From assembly GCF_031626495.1 (NCBI RefSeq), contig NZ_JAMQOJ010000007.1:248001-312000 (forward strand): a stretch of DNA of 64,000 bases, in the 5' to 3' direction. Position 1 is the stretch's first letter; each line of letters opens with the position of its first letter. Below are positions 24,907 through 33,922 of this stretch, piece by piece. The DNA is from Natrinema sp031626495 (GTDB lineage: Archaea > Halobacteriota > Halobacteria > Halobacteriales > Natrialbaceae). The notes under the pieces are model-generated. The model had not been told where the DNA came from, did no database searches, and saw only the letters and a list, made by a program, of their open reading frames with translations. Position numbers and translations under genes: made by a program.

Positions 24907-26232
24907 TCAACGATCGCTCGTCCGCAGCGACCAGAGGTCGTCGAACGTGATGACCTCGACGTCGGCGCTATCGATGTGCTCGAGTAGCGCCTCGTAGTCG
25001 GCCTCGGGCATCGTGTTCTCGGCCGAGAACGTGTGGAAGTTCAGAATGGTACACTGGTTGTGCGCTGCGGCGAGGTCGACGCTCCGCTTTGCGATCTCGA
25101 GGTCGTGACCGATCGTCCGCGGCAACGCCATCGGGTCGAAGCCGTAGACGCTGGTCGTGTTGACGTTGCCGGCCTGGTTAAAGCCGGCACAGTAGTGGTA
25201 GTTCGTCGCCAGTTCGAGGCTCGTCTTGTCGAAGCTGTTGTGCGGGTGGACGAGGTAGTTCGCGCCCTCGAACTCGTTTTCGATGTACCACCGTTTGTCC
25301 TGCTCGAGCCGCGCCTGGATGGTCGATTCGTCGTCGAGTTCGTGAATCGGATCGTGGGTCCCGTGGACGACGATCTGGTCGCCGGCGTCCTGGCGCTCCT
25401 GCAGTTCCGAGATCGACATCACGCCGTCCTGCCCCCGTTCGACCCACCGCGGCACCGGGGCCTGGACCGCCGGGAACCCGTACTCGTCGTGCATCGGCGC
25501 GGCCGTCTCGTAGTAGTCGAGCATCCCGTCGTCCCAACTCAACATGACGTACCCCTGATCGGCTGTCTCGTGCGTGCGTAGGTCGTCGATCCAGACCTCC
25601 GCCTCCGGCATGGAGTGGAGCACCTGAATCTCGAGTCGATCGAGGTGGTCCAGTGCGGGTTCGTACTCGCTTTGCTGGAAGACGCCCGGACTCGCTCGGA
25701 ACCAGCCGATGTCGGGCTCTCGATACCGAATCTGCCGAAGGGAGTATATTTTGTCGCTCCCGAACTGGTCGACGATACGCAGGTTGACCGCGATGCTGTT
25801 GGGTGTCGACGTCCGAACCGCGAACGACAGATCCGTCTCCCGGAGATCTTCGCCTGCGAGGCTCCGTTCCGCGAAGATGTTTTCGCCCCCGTTCGACTGG
25901 AGCCGGAAGCTCTGTTCGCCGTCGAACACGACGTCCGTGTCCGCCTGGCCGGAGCCCTGAACGACGGTCCAGGGCTCGAGATCTGCGAAGTCGTCGAAGG
26001 ACTCGCCCGGCTGGCGAAACCGTTCTCGGCTGTCGAACTCGGTTTCGAGCGGCGGAACGCCGTCGGCAAGCCCCGGCGTGGACGAGTCGTCCCCGTCTCC
26101 CGTTTCGTTCGACTCCCCATCGAGCTGGCCGGTCGCAGACTTGAGTCGCTCCGTACAGCCGGCCGTACCGGCGATTCCGGCCGCACCCGTCAGTGCGAGG
26201 AACCGCCGTCGCGTCGCGCGTTGCTGAGACAT
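24907..26232 (-). CDS. Tat lipoprotein with polysaccharide-deacetylase domain
   Basis: A 441-residue surface lipoprotein: Tat motif TRRRFLAL, lipobox GTAGC, an acidic linker, a jelly-roll-like glycan-binding module (about 75-225, ending EVWIDDLRTHE) and a NodB-type barrel. Motif 1 is SWDDGML with the paired Asp; motif 2 is HGTHDPIH, which contains HxxxH metal ligands, and YLVHPHNSF probably contributes motif 3. It likely N-deacetylates amino-sugar polymers outside the cell. The catalytic site is complete enough for activity, unlike the paralogue at 21089. A TATA-like ATAATAATGG lies 38 bp before the ATG. Confidence 0.88.
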   Translation of the reverse strand: MSQQRATRRRFLALTGAAGIAGTAGCTERLKSATGQLDGESNETGDGDDSSTPGLADGVPPLETEFDSRERFRQPGESFDDFADLEPWTVVQGSGQADTDVVFDGEQSFRLQSNGGENIFAERSLAGEDLRETDLSFAVRTSTPNSIAVNLRIVDQFGSDKIYSLRQIRYREPDIGWFRASPGVFQQSEYEPALDHLDRLEIQVLHSMPEAEVWIDDLRTHETADQGYVMLSWDDGMLDYYETAAPMHDEYGFPAVQAPVPRWVERGQDGVMSISELQERQDAGDQIVVHGTHDPIHELDDESTIQARLEQDKRWYIENEFEGANYLVHPHNSFDKTSLELATNYHYCAGFNQAGNVNTTSVYGFDPMALPRTIGHDLEIAKRSVDLAAAHNQCTILNFHTFSAENTMPEADYEALLEHIDSADVEVITFDDLWSLRTSDR

Positions 26233-26460
26233 TGGCGAGCCGAAACTACCGACAGCGTTCCCATTATTATGGAGAGGGTAGTTCGAAACGGTGGGGTCCC
26301 GAAGCGGTGTGTGACGCCTGCTGCGGCACTTAACGGTTGCATAGTTATTGAACGAACCGACGAGGGAGACGACGGAGGCGTCCGTTCGGCGAACTCACGT
26401 CCGGGACGCGGCCGTTCCGACGCGAGTGGGCGGATGCCATCCACGACAGAGTCGTCGACG

Positions 26461-28155
26461 ATGAACAGAGAACTATTCGGAGTATTCGGCGGTATCGACG
26501 CGTTCGAGCGGTTCAGATCCCGTGACGAGTTCGATTCGGTGTTTACCGGGTCGACCCTCACGGTCGGCATCACGGACCCCGACCTCGGAACCCCAGGCTG
26601 GACCACCGCCTACGCGGGCGACGACGGCTGCTGCCTGATCTGGGGTGAAGCGTACGTTCCCGGGGACGAGTCCAACGCCGCACGCTGGCTCCTCGAGTCG
26701 TACGAAGCAGACGGACTCGAGGCGCTGCGGAAACTCAACGGGTCGTATCTGGCAGTCCTCGACGCCGGGACGAACGGCGATGCGTTCGTCGCCACGGATC
26801 CGGTCCGCTCTCGGGAGTGTTTCTACACCGACGAACCCGGGGTTCGAGCGTTCGGTACCGATGCCGCCGCGATCGCCCGAACGGTTACAGACCCGACGCT
26901 TCACCGGGAGGCCATCCTCGAGTTTCTCCATCTGGGAGTCACGCTCGGCGAGAAGACGGCCGTCAGCGAACTCCATCGGCTGTCTCTCGATAGCAGACTC
27001 CTGCCCACGGCGACCGACGCGCTCGATCGGTTCGTCTACTCACCACGGGAGTTCGACGTCGTGGACGAACTCGCCGACCGACTCGAGCGGGCGCTCCAGC
27101 GCCGGTCGGTGCTGCCCGGTCGAAAGGGCGTCTTGCTCTCCGCGGGCTACGACTCGCGGATCATTCTCTCGCAGCTCGACGACATCGAGCGCAGTTATAC
27201 GGTGGGCGAACCCAACGCGGCCGAGGTCCGCGGCGCGAAGCGCCTCGCCGACCAGTACGGGGCGAGCCACACGGCCTTCTCGCCGGACGAGCGCTATCTC
27301 CGCGTCGACGAGTCGAAGGTCCGACACTCACACGGCATCAAGGAATCGCTCCACATCCACCACGCCGGGTACGCGGACGAGATCGACATCGATACGATGT
27401 ACCATGGCCTCCTCTGTGACACGTTCTTCCGCGGTCACTTCGCTGCACAGGAGACCATCGACGTCCTCGGCAAACGCATCCCGACCGGTCGGCTCGAGTC
27501 CGATCCGAACCCCGTTGAGGTGCTCTTAGAAAAGTTCGGCTACAGCCGTGCAGCCAGTCGTGAACTCGCCGATCGGACGTCGTTCGACGCGGATCCGAAC
27601 ACGTTCGTCAGGGAGGCGATCGCCGACGAGTTCGCCGCAAAGCGGTGGCGCGCGGACTCGGTTCAGAACGCCCTCACGTGCTGCGGAATCGCGAACCAGC
27701 CGTCGATGCCGTTCCACGATCACCTCTCGGATCGGTTCCTGACGTCGTTTCTGGCGACGGACCGCGAACTGATCGACTGGCACCTGCAGACCCCTCCAGA
27801 GTACCGAACGACGGATACCTTCCTCCGGGCGTGCCGGCAAATCGATGCCGATATCTTACGACACAGGCCGCCGGATCGGCCGTACGATACGACCGTTCTC
27901 AACGAAATCGAAGGATTTGTCCGCCGAAAAACGCCGTTCCTCACGTCGTTCGAACCCCCGTGGCCGGACCGCAAAACGCTCTTCGACCGGTACGACCTCG
28001 ATCAACGCCTGCTGGGCGACGTAGAGCACCTCCACGGCCTGCCGGCCAGACACAAGCTCAGGCTCACCGACCTCCGCGGATGGCTCGAGAACTGGTCGGA
28101 CACACAGGAGCGACCGCTTTCTTGGTTGCACCCACCGAAACCGGCTGTTGCATAG
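26461..28155 (+). CDS. Asparagine-synthase-like amidotransferase lacking the Cys nucleophile
   Basis: A 564-residue protein of the asparagine synthase superfamily. The N-terminal domain keeps a glutaminase-like layout but begins MNRELFGVFGG rather than Met-Cys-Gly, so the catalytic Cys is absent and ammonia must come from elsewhere. The C-terminal ATP-pyrophosphatase loop reads LLSAGYDSRII, a variant of SGGxDS. Such genes occur in surface-polysaccharide clusters, where relatives amidate sugar uronic acids. The UDP-HexNAc dehydrogenase at 35949 would supply such an acid. An alternative ATG lies nine codons upstream (26434). The long open frame further upstream is antisense to the deacetylase gene and is not coding. 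Confidence 0.83.
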   Translation: MNRELFGVFGGIDAFERFRSRDEFDSVFTGSTLTVGITDPDLGTPGWTTAYAGDDGCCLIWGEAYVPGDESNAARWLLESYEADGLEALRKLNGSYLAVLDAGTNGDAFVATDPVRSRECFYTDEPGVRAFGTDAAAIARTVTDPTLHREAILEFLHLGVTLGEKTAVSELHRLSLDSRLLPTATDALDRFVYSPREFDVVDELADRLERALQRRSVLPGRKGVLLSAGYDSRIILSQLDDIERSYTVGEPNAAEVRGAKRLADQYGASHTAFSPDERYLRVDESKVRHSHGIKESLHIHHAGYADEIDIDTMYHGLLCDTFFRGHFAAQETIDVLGKRIPTGRLESDPNPVEVLLEKFGYSRAASRELADRTSFDADPNTFVREAIADEFAAKRWRADSVQNALTCCGIANQPSMPFHDHLSDRFLTSFLATDRELIDWHLQTPPEYRTTDTFLRACRQIDADILRHRPPDRPYDTTVLNEIEGFVRRKTPFLTSFEPPWPDRKTLFDRYDLDQRLLGDVEHLHGLPARHKLRLTDLRGWLENWSDTQERPLSWLHPPKPAVA

Positions 28156-28267
28156 CGCACCCGGTTCGGTTCGGTCGATAATACGGTTCCTTGATGTCGG
28201 TTTGTTGGGACTATCACGAGCGGAAAATCGATCAAGGTCTATTTATTCCGTTTACCGTCGGTGAACC

Positions 28268-28792
28268 ATGAGTATGCTTATATACCAATGGAGGTTAGCG
28301 CGGAATATGCGTCTGACGCCGTCCTGGTTACGTACTTCAGCGGACGGGTCCACGGAAGAGCCCTCCGGCGATTCACGGAATACATCGGGAGTGACGATGG
28401 TCTACGCTCCGGATGCCGGACCCTCGATAGACGATGGTGATGACGATGGGAGAGCAGCAACGTTCCTTCCAGAGTCCGACGCCGCTCTGCTGTCCGTCAT
28501 CGACGAGCTGGACACACCCGTAACCGTTGACGAAATCGCCGATACGCTGATCGAACCGGCGCGCCCATCCATCGAAACGTGGGCGACCGTTCACGAACGA
28601 CTCCACCGCGACCGACTCCCGGCCCTCGACGCGTCGGGGGCCATCGCGTTCGACGAAACACACGGCCTCGTCGAACGCACCGCTCACTCGAGCGACGGCG
28701 GTCGGTTCTCGGGTACGTTACTGGCGGCACTTTCCCTTGGATTTTTGCTCATCGCGATCGGACTCGTCTCGATTTCCGTGCTGATCGCCTGA
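28268..28792 (+). CDS. Membrane-anchored winged-helix protein, DUF7344-like
   Basis: A 174-residue protein. Residues about 68-138 form a DUF7344-like winged helix (ALLSVIDELDTPVTVDEIAD followed by VHERLHRDRLPALDASGAI), and the C-terminus is one membrane helix (LLAALSLGFLLIAIGLVSIS). The ATG at 28268 lies about 28 bp after a TTTATT box, consistent with a leaderless mRNA; later Mets at 28307 or 28397 are possible starts, because the first 60 residues look unstructured. DNA binding and membrane signalling are inferred. It is convergent with another protein of the same design at 28985. Confidence 0.7.
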   Translation: MSMLIYQWRLARNMRLTPSWLRTSADGSTEEPSGDSRNTSGVTMVYAPDAGPSIDDGDDDGRAATFLPESDAALLSVIDELDTPVTVDEIADTLIEPARPSIETWATVHERLHRDRLPALDASGAIAFDETHGLVERTAHSSDGGRFSGTLLAALSLGFLLIAIGLVSISVLIA

Positions 28793-28984
28793 TCGTCGAT
28801 CGACGACGACTGCTGCTCTCGTGTCACTGTCGGATCGTTCGAAAGTGGCGGCTGTCTTATAGTTGCCACGGAACGTCACTGCACACCCGATCGTACGACG
28901 GGAGCGCGGGTCGAAGCGAGCAGCGAGCGCGAGAACCGCGGATCGTGCGATCGGTGTGTACATTGGTCCAGTTGTTACTGTAGC

Positions 28985-29596
28985 TCAGTCGACTAGGCGG
29001 GACAGCGTCAGAACCGTAAAGAGGAACAGAATAACCGCGCTCAGGCCGATTCCGGAGAGGAAGGAAACGACCGGCAACTCGATCACCGCACCGAGCAGGA
29101 TGGCATAACAGAGGACGATGGTGACGACGTAGTAGTCGTCCCACCCGCCGTCATCGGAGCGCTCCTGATCGGCCGATTCGGCTTCCGAATCCGTCTCGAG
29201 GTATTGATCGACGCGGTCGGCGGGCGGCTTTCGCTCGACGATACCGCGGTTTTGCTGGTACTCGATCAGCCCCGCGTTGTCGAGCTTCGAGAGATGTGAC
29301 TGGTAGAGCGGGATGTAGACGCGCTGGCGCTGCGTCGACGTCAGCTCCTCGACGGTGGTATCGTGTTCCCACGCCGCGACCTGTTCCGCGACGTCGCGCA
29401 TGCGTACGGGATCTTCAGTGCCCCGAAGATACCGAAGCACCATCCGACGGCGCTCGTTTTGCAGGAGATGAAAGATTTCGTCTTTCGAAAACGCCCCGTC
29501 CTCGGTGGCGCAATCAGCTTCGGTATCCTCGCCCTGAGCGTCGTCGTCGGACTCCTGCTCATCCTTTTCTTCCGGGCTGATATATTCCGCGTTCAT
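28985..29596 (-). CDS. DUF7344 winged-helix protein with two C-terminal membrane helices
   Basis: A 203-residue protein. After a very acidic 35-residue N-terminus comes a clear haloarchaeal DUF7344 winged helix: IFHLLQNERRRMVLRYLRG, VRMRDVAEQVAAWEHDTT, QRVYIPLYQSHLSKLDNAGL and IEYQQNRGIVE. A charged linker leads to two hydrophobic helices (YYVVTIVLCYAILLGAVIEL and LSGIGLSAVILFLFTVLTL). The ATG at 29596 (MNAEYISPEEK) is preferred over the 24-codon upstream extension, which crosses the AT-rich promoter. Probably a membrane-tethered regulator of nearby surface genes. Confidence 0.83.
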   Translation of the reverse strand: MNAEYISPEEKDEQESDDDAQGEDTEADCATEDGAFSKDEIFHLLQNERRRMVLRYLRGTEDPVRMRDVAEQVAAWEHDTTVEELTSTQRQRVYIPLYQSHLSKLDNAGLIEYQQNRGIVERKPPADRVDQYLETDSEAESADQERSDDGGWDDYYVVTIVLCYAILLGAVIELPVVSFLSGIGLSAVILFLFTVLTLSRLVD

Positions 29597-29985
29597 TGCA
29601 CAGTCTTCCCTATTCAGAGGGAGGTAATAAAGTATCGAAATCGTGTATTTCTTGATTACTCTTTTCACGTGCTTTCACAGATCTTGACCTCTCTTCAAGT
29701 GATTTTTAAACCCGAATATATAGCTTTTTAGGACTTCTATCGCCCATTTCTCGAATGGGGTAGGGTGGTAATTTCGGTAGTATGGCGTTCGAATACTTTG
29801 AACGCTAAATCCGAATTTCGATCCGTTCACGAATCCGTGACGGTCTCGTATCGACGGGTATCTCCGGCATCAAATTCGTTGTCGGGATCGTTATAGTTCG
29901 GCGTCAGACGGCCGTCGGACTGCCCCCCTCACAGGGGGCTTATCCTGGCGATAATTAACCACCGCTGGTGCCCAGTATCGACGGA
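29597..29985. other. AT-rich divergent regulatory region
   Basis: 389 bp without a gene, between the DUF7344 gene and the DUF1616 gene, clearly richer in A/T than its surroundings at 29600-29740. It contains several TATA-like stretches, an imperfect palindrome at 29785-29805, a perfect 6-bp stem (CCCCCT/AGGGGG, 29924-29938) and ATAATTAACC at 29951, 35 bp before the DUF1616 start. Confidence 0.6.
29785..29805. promoter_or_regulatory. Operator-like imperfect palindrome
   Basis: GCGTTC and GAACGC form perfect 6-bp arms, extended by AA/TT pairs inside, over a 21-bp span. The site lies in the divergent region between a winged-helix gene and the DUF1616 gene. The binding protein is unknown. Confidence 0.4.
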
Positions 29986-30975
29986 ATGAGCGACACCGAC
30001 TGGTGGTTCTTCGACTTGGCGATCGTTATCGCAGCGACTGGCACGCTCACGTTCGGCCTTCTCTCCGGAGTTTCCGGCAGTGGGCGGATCGTACTCGCGA
30101 TCCCTCTCGTCCTCTTTCTCCCGGGATATGCGCTCGTCTCTGCGCTGTTTCCGGACGAACCGAACGACGAGTATCGGTCGTTCGACGAGGAGAAAACCGG
30201 ACTCGGCAACCCCCTCCTTGTCAGCGGTGGACTCGAGGCGATCGAACGAACGATACTATCAATCGTATTTAGTGTTTCGCTGGTTCCAGCGATCACCCTT
30301 TTGTCGACCGCAACCCCAGGGGGATTGGCGCTCGAACCGGTACTTTCCGGGCTCTCAGTTGTCACCGTTCTCCTCGCACTCATCGCGATCGGCGCTCGGT
30401 ACCGCTGTTCGCCAGATAGACGCTTTGTGCCTGCACTTTCGTCGGTATCCCCGTTCTTCACACCGAAACGATTGAGCCCCTACCAACGAACGAGCGCCCA
30501 ACCGTACAACGTGGCTATCGCGATCGGACTGGTCCTCTTAGTAGCAAGCGGGGGCTTCGCGATCGCGAATCCGCCCCAGCACGACGGATTCACCGAGGTA
30601 TCGGTCGAAACGCGGAACGTCACCGGCGAGATCGAAACGATGTACAATGCGACCTATGCCGCGGGAGAATCCCAGCAGCTGACGCTGACGATCACGAATC
30701 AGGAACACGAAGAGCGACGCTATACGACTGTTGTATTGCTCCAGCGGGTCAACTACGACGGGGACGACGTGGCTGTCAACGAGTCCGCAGAACTAACCAG
30801 AAAGACAGCGACGGTTGCCGACGGGGACTCACACCGCCAGTCCCTCGATATCACGCCGACGATGCGAGGAGAAAACCTTCAGCTGGCAGTGTTGCTCTAC
30901 GAGGGCGAACCGCCGGCCGAGCCGACCGTCGACGACGCCTATCGCGTCGTTCGCCTCCCGATCGAGGTGGCGTAG
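29986..30975 (+). CDS. DUF1616 membrane protein
   Basis: A 329-residue protein with four N-terminal membrane helices (about residues 8-130), a loop, a fifth helix (VAIAIGLVLLVASGGFAIA, near 180) and a C-terminal extracellular beta-rich domain of about 140 residues (EVSVETRNVTGEIETMYN, QQLTLTITNQEHEERRYT). The layout is that of archaeal DUF1616 proteins, which are common in surface-glycan loci but have no proven function. The stop codon is directly followed by the ATG of the next gene, so the two are one transcription unit. Confidence 0.82.
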   Translation: MSDTDWWFFDLAIVIAATGTLTFGLLSGVSGSGRIVLAIPLVLFLPGYALVSALFPDEPNDEYRSFDEEKTGLGNPLLVSGGLEAIERTILSIVFSVSLVPAITLLSTATPGGLALEPVLSGLSVVTVLLALIAIGARYRCSPDRRFVPALSSVSPFFTPKRLSPYQRTSAQPYNVAIAIGLVLLVASGGFAIANPPQHDGFTEVSVETRNVTGEIETMYNATYAAGESQQLTLTITNQEHEERRYTTVVLLQRVNYDGDDVAVNESAELTRKTATVADGDSHRQSLDITPTMRGENLQLAVLLYEGEPPAEPTVDDAYRVVRLPIEVA

Positions 30976-31554
30976 ATGTGGCCGTGGGAGCACCTCGCCT
31001 TCGCGTACGTCCTCTACTCGCTGACGGCGAATGTGATCCTGCGACGGTCACCCTCGGCCCGCGAAACGGCTGCCGTCGCCATCGGCTCGCAGCTGCCGGA
31101 TCTGATCGACAAACCCCTCGCCTGGACGCTCGGGCTCACGGAGACCGGCTACTCGGTCGGTCACTCGATCATCGTCGCGCCGATCATCTGCCTTGTAGTG
31201 TACGCGATGGCCGCTCAGCGAGGGGAGCGAGCGCTCGCCGGAGCGTTCTCGCTCGCACATCTCTCTCATCCGGCTGCCGACATCCTCAGCCGGCTACTCA
31301 GGGATGAAGCGGTCGATATCAGGATGGTCCTCTGGCCCGTCGCCTCGCCACCAGCAGGCACTGGCGGCGATTTCCTCGATCACGTCGTCCGGTACTTCCT
31401 CGGGTACGTCTATCTGGTCGTCACCGGCGGACTGACGCTGCAAGTCGCGTTCCAGACGCTGCTCGGTCTCGCCGTCCTGGCGCTCTGGCTGGCCGACGGT
31501 GCGCCGATCGTCTCGGACGGCTGGCGACTGTTGTCCGCCCGACGGCACCGATGA
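30976..31554 (+). CDS. YdjM/DUF457-like membrane protein (putative metal-dependent hydrolase)
   Basis: A 192-residue membrane protein with about four to five helices. It shows the family pattern of buried histidines and aspartates: WEHLAFAYVLYSL at the N-terminus, GSQLPDLIDKPLAW, GYSVGHSIIVAPI and LAHLSHPAADIL. The family is annotated as membrane-bound metal-dependent hydrolases, without a defined substrate. The ATG follows the DUF1616 stop with no spacer, implying translational coupling. Confidence 0.78.
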   Translation: MWPWEHLAFAYVLYSLTANVILRRSPSARETAAVAIGSQLPDLIDKPLAWTLGLTETGYSVGHSIIVAPIICLVVYAMAAQRGERALAGAFSLAHLSHPAADILSRLLRDEAVDIRMVLWPVASPPAGTGGDFLDHVVRYFLGYVYLVVTGGLTLQVAFQTLLGLAVLALWLADGAPIVSDGWRLLSARRHR

Positions 31555-31948
31555 GCGACGCTCGAGCGCCGTAGAACCCCCGCCACGACTATCAGTTGTT
31601 CTCCTGTCCTCCTTCGTGACCGATCGACTCTCGAGCGATTGTGACGGCTCGAGTCGCCTCGTTTTGGCCACCCGCGCTCGTTCCGCCACCCACTTCGGGC
31701 CGCCCTTCACGAACGGATGGACGGGAACGCGAGGTGGCGTCGTAAACTCGCTCGCGACCGCACTGACGAGCGATCGTTCGACGAGCGTGCCCGTGAGAGC
31801 AGACGCGGCGGAGACGACAGCGACGACACCTGCTCGAGGAACCGACCGGTCGGTCACCTCGCGGGATAGGCGTACCGATACCGCCGTACCGGAGAAGTGG
31901 AGGAAAGTAGTCGACGGAAGCGTCAACGGGGACTGGAACGCGTGCCGA
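31555..31948. other. Convergent intergenic region without a recognised gene
   Basis: 394 bp between the ends of two convergent genes. Open frames exist on both strands but encode Arg/Ser/Thr-rich sequence unlike haloarchaeal protein. I see no RNA gene, repeat or clear terminator. Confidence 0.5.
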
Positions 31949-33922
31949 TCAGGTCGTTCTCGGGGAGGGCGTACACAGCGTCACGTCACCGTTCGTGTAG
32001 ACCGTCGCTTGCCCCGGACGACAGAGTTGGGACTGAGAGAGCCGTGCGATCCGCGCGTTCCCGTCCGCGTCCGTGACGTACGTGGCGTCGTTCGACTGGG
32101 CCGATCGATAGACCGTGTAGCTGTGGTTTGCGACACCGTCAGGTGGGACGGTCGCCGTCGTCGTCGACGGATACGCGCCGGTCCGACTGAACAGCGTCTG
32201 ATAGGGATGATCGGTGTAGAGTTGCTGATCCGGACGGATCTCCTCGCCGTCGGGCGAGCCGGTCATGGCGGCGACCGACTCGGCTGCGGCGAGTTCCGTC
32301 TCGTCGTAGGCGAGGCGCTCGTGGTGATCGCCGAAGACCGGGTTGTCCGCGCTGCTTTCGGCCGCGAGGAACATCGCCCCCGGATACACGAGCACGACCA
32401 GCAACAACACCGAGGCGACGATGCCCGGACTCAAGCTCCCTCGGAGCGTCCGGATACCGATCGCGCCGAGGACGGCCATGGGAGCGTAGAGGAACGCGAA
32501 CCAGCGAGTCGGAATGAACGTCCGAACCCCAAACATCGGCAACCCGAGGACGAACACCAGCATGAAGGCGGCCGCCAACAGGAGCGTGAACACCGACTGT
32601 TCGGCACGCCGCCGGTGAACGACGTACAGGCAGCCGACGAACGTCACGCCGAGCAAGAACAGGAAGCCGAGATTGTCCACGTAGGGCACGAGCTGGTCGA
32701 GTAGCGTCTGCACGGCCTCGACCTCCCCCGGATCGGCGGACGACTCGCCCGCGGTGTTGAGAAAGCCGGCGCTCTCCTCGAGCGTCTGCGTGAAGTAACT
32801 CAGGACCGTCGCCAGGAACGAGTCCTGCCGGTACGGCGTCAGCGACCAGACGAAGATTGTCAGTCCGAAGTTGAAGACGACGAGCCCGACGAGGTTGACC
32901 GGCTTTTTCGTCCGGAAGACGTTCGTGTCGAGTCGCGTGAGCCCGAACGGGCCGATCACGAACACGACCTGGGCGAGAAACGCCGCGAGGAGCAACACCA
33001 GCATGATGAACGTCGACACCTGGTGGGTGAGGATGACAGCGATGCTCAACAGCAGCAGCACCCAGAAGTCACGGATCGTGTACTCGATCCGCATCACGCG
33101 GATCAGCGCGTACAGCATCCCCAGGAAGAACACCAGCCCCAGACTCGTGGGGATGAGGTGCATCCCCCACCTCGCGACGTGGCTGCCGAAAGCGTAGAAC
33201 GCCGTGGCCAGCACCGCCCAGCGCGCCGAGACGAGCAGATTCGTCGTCGCGTATACCAGCAGGACTGACAGGGGCATCACGAGCCCCACGGAGAGATACA
33301 ACGCGGCGCGGATCGGCACGTCGTACAGCAGCGACGAGGCGGCCACCAGCAGATGGTAGAACGGCGAGCCGTAGTGTTTATTGTCCGAGATCGCGCTCAG
33401 CGACTGCTCAGTGAGGATCGCGTCGACGAGTTCTCGGTGCGTCCAGATGTCGATCCCGATGTACCCCGGCGTCGTGTAGAGCGCGGCGAGTCGGAAGACG
33501 AACGCGAACAGCACGATCTGGAGCACCAGCAGTCCGGGATTGAGGTCGCGGTCGCTCACGAAGACGATCTGGCCGAGCACGAGCGTGCCGACGACGCTCG
33601 CCAGCCCGAAGAAGAGATGGGTCCGCGCTCCCTGGACGACCGCCAGCATGACGAGCCCCGAGAGACCGACGAAGACGACGCTAGGAAGCGCCATCGCCGC
33701 CGACGAGGGCAGGGTCGGGATCGCCGGAGCGGTGTCCCCCTGATACAGCGACAGGATGTACAGCGCGCACGCGGTACCGAGGACGATCGGCACGGTCTCG
33801 AGGTAGATCTGCGACGAAAGCAGTCGCAGCGGGAGCAACGCGAGTGCGAGCAGTAGCCCGCCGATCGCCGCGACGGTGTCGAGGCGCAGCGGCCGCAGCT
33901 CGGAGAGCGATTTATACTTCAT
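31949..33922 (-). CDS. Large polytopic membrane protein, GT-C glycosyltransferase-like
   Basis: A 657-residue protein with about 13 membrane helices over residues 15-510 and a C-terminal extracellular domain of about 150 residues. The first large loop (LYTTPGYIGIDIWTHRELVD, about residues 168-187) contains acidic residues placed like the catalytic loop of GT-C enzymes, which use polyprenyl-phosphate sugars outside the membrane. No STT3 WWD motif is visible. It overlaps the preceding GT4 gene by 11 bp, so it is the last gene of a four-gene operon. It may be a glycosyltransferase or polymerase. Confidence 0.78.
   Translation of the reverse strand: MKYKSLSELRPLRLDTVAAIGGLLLALALLPLRLLSSQIYLETVPIVLGTACALYILSLYQGDTAPAIPTLPSSAAMALPSVVFVGLSGLVMLAVVQGARTHLFFGLASVVGTLVLGQIVFVSDRDLNPGLLVLQIVLFAFVFRLAALYTTPGYIGIDIWTHRELVDAILTEQSLSAISDNKHYGSPFYHLLVAASSLLYDVPIRAALYLSVGLVMPLSVLLVYATTNLLVSARWAVLATAFYAFGSHVARWGMHLIPTSLGLVFFLGMLYALIRVMRIEYTIRDFWVLLLLSIAVILTHQVSTFIMLVLLLAAFLAQVVFVIGPFGLTRLDTNVFRTKKPVNLVGLVVFNFGLTIFVWSLTPYRQDSFLATVLSYFTQTLEESAGFLNTAGESSADPGEVEAVQTLLDQLVPYVDNLGFLFLLGVTFVGCLYVVHRRRAEQSVFTLLLAAAFMLVFVLGLPMFGVRTFIPTRWFAFLYAPMAVLGAIGIRTLRGSLSPGIVASVLLLVVLVYPGAMFLAAESSADNPVFGDHHERLAYDETELAAAESVAAMTGSPDGEEIRPDQQLYTDHPYQTLFSRTGAYPSTTTATVPPDGVANHSYTVYRSAQSNDATYVTDADGNARIARLSQSQLCRPGQATVYTNGDVTLCTPSPRTT

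Noticed and set aside
25615..26433. Long in-frame extension before the asparagine-synthase-like gene
   Set aside because: It lies antisense to the deacetylase lipoprotein gene and crosses its promoter; the protein start MNRELFGVFGG is downstream.
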